NCBI GenBank assembly: GCA_002841295.1
Contig: PHEU01000004.1
Coordinates: forward strand, 56,945-120,944
DNA length: 64,000 nt
Reading direction: 5' to 3'
DNA from: Actinobacteria bacterium HGW-Actinobacteria-6
Lineage (GTDB): Bacteria > Actinomycetota > Coriobacteriia > Anaerosomatales > Anaerosomataceae
Under the pieces are notes generated by a model. The model worked only from the letters and a program-made list of their open reading frames with translations. It ran no database searches and was not told the DNA's origin. A program made the translations under genes and the position numbers. Shown here piece after piece: positions 61,257-64,000 of the stretch (position 1 is its first letter; each line of letters opens with the position of its first letter).

Positions 61257-61996
61257 CCGTACTCGGCTCGTCGGCATCGTACGCGGATGCTGGACGTGCA
61301 TGTTCTGGGCACCTTGTCCGCAGCGGCACATCCGCAGTGCTCTTTGATTGCGGCAATGGGGTCATCGCCAATCTTGCGAAAGTGATGGACCCTCTCGGCC
61401 TGGACGCACTCATCATCACGCACGAGCACGTCGATCATTTTGCGGATGTGTACGCGCTGCAGGCGGCCCTGCGCTATGCGCCTGCCGGCCCTGCGCCCGC
61501 GCTGCGACTCTATGTGCCGCCGGGACTCTTCGAGCGCATGGGCGCCGTCCTCGACGAACGGGGCCGCAAGGAGCTTGCTGAGGCGTTTCTGGTGCATGAG
61601 CTGGTCGTCGGGGATGAGCTTCATTTCGGGACCCTCACCGTGCGCGTCGGCGAGGGCGACCACGTCGATCCCACATTCACGCTGAGCGCTTCGGACGGTG
61701 TCTCACGCATCGTGTACACCTCGGATATCCGTCTTGGCGACCGTGCGATCGACGCGGCGCTTGATGCCGACATTCTGTTGACAGAGGCGACTCTTCCGCC
61801 CGAATACGCAGGCCGAGCGGCTCACATGACACCTGCCGAGGCCGGTGAGCTGGCATCTCGCGCGGGCGTTGGCATGCTCGTGCTCACACATCTTTGGCCG
61901 ACGGTCGACCGCGTTGCTGCGGCCACCGAGGCAGCCATGTCATTCAGCGGTCGTATCATCGTCGCAAACGAACTTGACGAGATCGCCCCCGATTAG
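61247..61996 (+). CDS. MBL-fold metallo-hydrolase, RNase Z-like
   Basis: A 249-residue beta-lactamase-fold hydrolase. The metal-binding motif is THEHVDHFADV (HxHxDH), with further ligands in VLTHLWPTVD and IVYTSDIRLGD. VLGSSASYADAGRACSGHL opens the fold. It could be a tRNase Z-like nuclease or a phosphodiesterase; the long exosite arm of true RNase Z is not seen. It is cotranscribed with murI and rph. Confidence 0.85.
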   Translation: MQLTVLGSSASYADAGRACSGHLVRSGTSAVLFDCGNGVIANLAKVMDPLGLDALIITHEHVDHFADVYALQAALRYAPAGPAPALRLYVPPGLFERMGAVLDERGRKELAEAFLVHELVVGDELHFGTLTVRVGEGDHVDPTFTLSASDGVSRIVYTSDIRLGDRAIDAALDADILLTEATLPPEYAGRAAHMTPAEAGELASRAGVGMLVLTHLWPTVDRVAAATEAAMSFSGRIIVANELDEIAPD

Positions 61997-62005
61997 GAGG
62001 TTTGT

Positions 62006-62755
62006 ATGCCACGAATCAATGATCGTGCGCCCGACGAATTGCGTCCGGTACGCATGACGCGTCGGTATCTGAAGCACGCGCACGGCTCGTGCCTCATCGA
62101 GCTTGGCGACACGAAGGTCTTGTGTGCCGCGATGATGTCCGACTCTGTCGCAGGCTGGCGCCGTGGCTCGGGCAAGGGCTGGATCACAGCCGAGTACTCG
62201 CTGCTCCCCGCATCGACGAACACGCGCAGTCGGCGTGAGGTGAGCATGGGGGCTCCCGGTGGTCGCACCCATGAGATCCAGCGCCTCATTGGACGCTCAC
62301 TGCGCACTGTCATCGATATGGGTGGCATGGGCGGGGAGTTCACTCTGAACGTGGACTGTGATGTCATTCAGGCCGATGGTGGCACTCGTACGGCGGCCAT
62401 AACCGGTGCCTATATCGCCGTGCACGACGCATTCACCACCTGGCGTGACGCCGGCAAGATCAAGGAGTTGCCGCTCCTCGATGCCGTAGCTGCAACGTCC
62501 GTGGGTATGGTGGACGGCAATGTGCTGCTTGATCTTGACTACTCCGAGGACAGCAATGCGGAGATCGACATGAACGTGGTCGTGGATGGCGCGGGCCGTT
62601 TCATCGAGGTGCAGGGAACCGGTGAGCGGACGCCGTTCGATCGTGCCCGACTCGATGGGTTGCTGGACCTTGCGCTCATCGGCACGAATCGTCTTGTTGA
62701 TTTGCAGCGGCGTGTGATTGCCGAGGATCTGGAGACAGTCGATGAGCGCTGGTAG
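62006..62755 (+). CDS. rph: Ribonuclease PH
   Basis: A 249-residue phosphorolytic 3'-5' exonuclease that trims tRNA 3' ends. LRPVRMTRRYLKHAHGSCLI, AEYSLLPASTNTR, EIQRLIGRSLRTVID, VDCDVIQADGGTRTAAITGA and VEVQ-like FIEVQGTGERTPF are all present. ATG 62006 has TTAGGAGG 6 nt upstream. It is just before rdgB and the tRNA cluster. Confidence 0.97.
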   Translation: MPRINDRAPDELRPVRMTRRYLKHAHGSCLIELGDTKVLCAAMMSDSVAGWRRGSGKGWITAEYSLLPASTNTRSRREVSMGAPGGRTHEIQRLIGRSLRTVIDMGGMGGEFTLNVDCDVIQADGGTRTAAITGAYIAVHDAFTTWRDAGKIKELPLLDAVAATSVGMVDGNVLLDLDYSEDSNAEIDMNVVVDGAGRFIEVQGTGERTPFDRARLDGLLDLALIGTNRLVDLQRRVIAEDLETVDERW

Positions 62756-63362
62756 TAAGCAACGCGTGATCGTTGCGTCCACGAACCACGGCAAGTTGGC
62801 TGAGATTCGCTCGGCGCTCGATTTTGAGAGTTTTGAGTTCGTGACGGCTGTGGATCTTGGTCTTGAGCCGCTCGAGGTCGAGGAAACGGGCGACACCTTT
62901 ACCGAGAACGCGCTTCTCAAGGCGCACGCATATGTCGATGCATTCGGGCTGGCTGCTCTCGCTGACGACAGCGGGCTTGAGGTCGATGCACTTCTCGGCG
63001 CCCCGGGAGTGCTCTCCGCGAGGTACTCAGGCGAGGGTGCGACCGATGAGCGCAACAACCAGAAGATGCTTGTCGCGCTCAAGGACGTGCCTGAAAGGGA
63101 CCGCACGGCGAGGTTCCGCTCGGTGATCGCGCTCGTGTATCCCAACGGCACATCGCTTATGGCCGACGGCAGCTGCGAGGGGAGTATCGGACTCGCTCCG
63201 CGAGGTAGCGGGGGCTTCGGGTACGACCCGCTCTTCCTCCCCGAAGCGACTCCTGGCCGCACTATGGCCGAGCTCGAGATAGCCGAGAAGAATGCGATCA
63301 GCCATCGGGGTTCAGCGCTCAGGGCGCTCAGGCACAAGCTTGTTGCCGAGGGTCGTGGGTAG
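62742..63362 (+). CDS. rdgB: XTP/dITP diphosphatase (RdgB/HAM1)
   Basis: A 206-residue house-cleaning pyrophosphatase for non-canonical purine nucleotides. VIVASTNHGKLAEIRSAL, ETGDTFTENALLKAHAY, ALADDSGLEVDALLGAPGVL and GSGGFGYDPLFLPE match the family, and KNAISHRGSALRAL is the C-terminal base-binding stretch. ATG 62742 overlaps rph by 14 nt; the frame to 62718 is not supported. Confidence 0.96.
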   Translation: MSAGSKQRVIVASTNHGKLAEIRSALDFESFEFVTAVDLGLEPLEVEETGDTFTENALLKAHAYVDAFGLAALADDSGLEVDALLGAPGVLSARYSGEGATDERNNQKMLVALKDVPERDRTARFRSVIALVYPNGTSLMADGSCEGSIGLAPRGSGGFGYDPLFLPEATPGRTMAELEIAEKNAISHRGSALRALRHKLVAEGRG

Positions 63363-63409
63363 CGCTTAAGCGGCTGCGCGAATATACTGTTGGTCGCCCT
63401 CGGGGCGGG

Positions 63410-63438
63410 TGCCCGATATGGGCCCCATCTTCGGGCAC
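63410..63438 (+). promoter_or_regulatory. Leader hairpin before the tRNA cluster
   Basis: GTGCCCGA and TCGGGCAC flank a GGGCCC-type inner palindrome, right before the first tRNA. A TATACT (63383-63388) upstream may be its -10. The hairpin may guide 5' processing or attenuate readthrough from rdgB. Confidence 0.45.
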
Positions 63439-63441
63439 AGT

Positions 63442-63518
63442 CGGGCTGTAGCGCAGCTTGGTAGCGCATCTGCTTTGGGAGCAGAGGGTCGCAGGTTCGA
63501 ATCCTGTCAGCCCGACCA
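63442..63518 (+). tRNA. tRNA-Pro(TGG), CCA encoded
   Basis: A cloverleaf of 77 nt with acceptor CGGGCTG/CAGCCCG, anticodon loop TTTGGGA (TGG), and TTCGAAT T-loop. It is the first of five consecutive tRNA genes. Confidence 0.97.
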
Positions 63519-63523
63519 TATTT

Positions 63524-63599
63524 GCGGCGGTAGTTCAATTGGTAGAGCATCAGCCTTCCAAGCTGATTGTTGCGGGTTCGAGTCCCGTCCGCCGCTCCA
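63524..63599 (+). tRNA. tRNA-Gly(TCC), CCA encoded
   Basis: A 76-nt cloverleaf with acceptor GCGGCGG/CCGCCGC, anticodon loop CTTCCAA (TCC), and TTCGAGT T-loop. It lies 5 nt after tRNA-Pro, so the two share a transcript. Confidence 0.97.
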
Positions 63600-63664
63600 T
63601 TGACAATAGGTCGACCCCTAGGTACTGTTCTCAATCGGCACTCAAGGTGGTCGTCTCCTAATAT

Positions 63665-63741
63665 GCGCCCGTAGCTCAGCTGGATAGAGCGGGAGACTTC
63701 TAATCTCTAGGTCGGGGGTTCGAATCCCTCCGGGCGTGCCA
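63665..63741 (+). tRNA. tRNA-Arg(TCT), CCA encoded
   Basis: A 77-nt cloverleaf with acceptor GCGCCCG/CGGGCGT (one G-T), anticodon loop CTTCTAA (TCT), T-loop TTCGAAT. Confidence 0.97.
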
Positions 63742-63752
63742 TTGCTACACAT

Positions 63753-63830
63753 GGTGGGTGTAGCTCAGTTGGTTAGAGCGTCGGACTGTGGCTCCGAAGG
63801 TCGCGGGTTCGAACCCCGTCACCCACCCCA
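63753..63830 (+). tRNA. tRNA-His(GTG), CCA encoded
   Basis: Acceptor GTGGGTG/CACCCAC with the extra G at -1 (63753) opposite C73, typical of tRNA-His; anticodon loop CTGTGGC (GTG), T-loop TTCGAAC. Confidence 0.97.
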
Positions 63831-63881
63831 GGTATTATTCGGGACCCCTACGTCGGGGTTTCGTGCGCTAAGACCTGTGGC

Positions 63882-63909
63882 TTGCATTTCGGTTCGCAGG
63901 CTGTAGAAT
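63882..63909 (+). promoter_or_regulatory. Promoter of tRNA-Lys
   Basis: TTGCAT (63882-63887) and TAGAAT (63904-63909) are 16 nt apart; transcription would start near 63916, 9 nt before the mature 5' end. A weak GACCCC/GGGGTT hairpin precedes it at about 63842-63860 and may end the earlier tRNA transcript. Confidence 0.6.
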
Positions 63910-63924
63910 GTCCTAGCGTTTGAT

Positions 63925-64000
63925 GGGCCGTTAGCTCAGCTGGTAGAGCAGGGGACTCTTAATCCCAAGGTCATAGGTTCGATCCCTATACGGCCCACCA
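63925..64000 (+). tRNA. tRNA-Lys(CTT), CCA encoded
   Basis: Acceptor GGGCCGT/ACGGCCC, anticodon loop CTCTTAA (CTT) with one mismatched outer anticodon-stem pair, T-loop TTCGATC. It ends exactly at the window edge with CCA. Confidence 0.95.

Noticed and set aside
1..64000. CRISPR arrays, insertion sequences or prophage
   Set aside because: No regularly spaced repeats, transposase, integrase or phage structural genes were seen on either strand.

Overview
This is a high-GC chromosomal segment with no phage genes, insertion sequences or CRISPR array. A long-form HPF, an SecA with a zinc tail, a prokaryotic RNase R, split transketolase, CWB2 cell-wall repeats, a multihaem cytochrome and a DsrE/TusA/HdrD-like sulfur operon suggest an anaerobic actinobacterium near the Coriobacteriia/Anaerosomatales (OPB41) lineage. 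That placement is inference from gene content and style, not from a marker-gene tree.

Layout. 1-6.9 kb: surface polysaccharide genes, with one partial glycosyltransferase on the minus strand and a translationally coupled five-gene plus-strand operon (glycosyltransferase, O-antigen ligase-like protein, Wzz-like protein, two more glycosyltransferases). 7-9.3 kb: a secreted SpoIID/LytB protein with three CWB2 repeats. 9.3-14.8 kb: purine nucleoside and SAM by-product recycling (pnp, ahcY, mtnA), an AEC transporter, ComF and a small membrane protein. 14.9-19.2 kb: polar amino-acid ABC transport, led by a ~237-nt multibranched RNA I cannot assign to a class; the permease carries an extra extracytoplasmic domain. 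19.3-27.5 kb: HPF, an uncharacterised protein, a 24-codon peptide, an active and a degenerate membrane HD-GYP protein, and a large STAND/TPR/BTAD regulator. 27.5-38.2 kb: secA, prfB (with an unusual SPT in place of SPF), a PHP phosphoesterase, YitT, split transketolase, ftsEX and a CtpA-type protease.

38-43.3 kb is a ribosome-rescue and RNA-decay neighbourhood: RNase R, an M42 peptidase, SmpB, tmRNA and an ArfB-like GGQ protein. 43.3-46.3 kb holds small proteins, a UroD-like enzyme and a seven-haem cytochrome. 46.4-49.6 kb (minus strand) is a sulfur-trafficking operon: ArsR regulator, DsrE-like, TusA, NarI/DsrM-like membrane cytochrome and HdrD/DsrK-like iron-sulfur protein. 49.9-60.3 kb is a complete chemosensory operon of the type IV pilus/alternative-function style: DUF4388, CheR-TPR, REC, a PilB-like protein with all ATPase motifs lost, two CheW, an MCP without a sensor domain, CheA-REC and CheB with an apparent CTG start. 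60.3-63.4 kb is murI, MBL-fold hydrolase, rph, rdgB. The window ends with five tRNA genes (Pro, Gly, Arg, His, Lys), the last finishing on the final base.

Themes. Cyclic-di-GMP signalling (HD-GYP pair) and a PilB-like protein with a MshEN-type N-terminus may feed the chemosensory cluster. Several genes look leaderless, with a -10 box 7-9 nt before the start codon and no Shine-Dalgarno. The most novel-looking items are the structured RNA at 14911-15147, the dead PilB-like protein in the chemosensory operon, and the RF2 with a changed stop-codon recognition motif.
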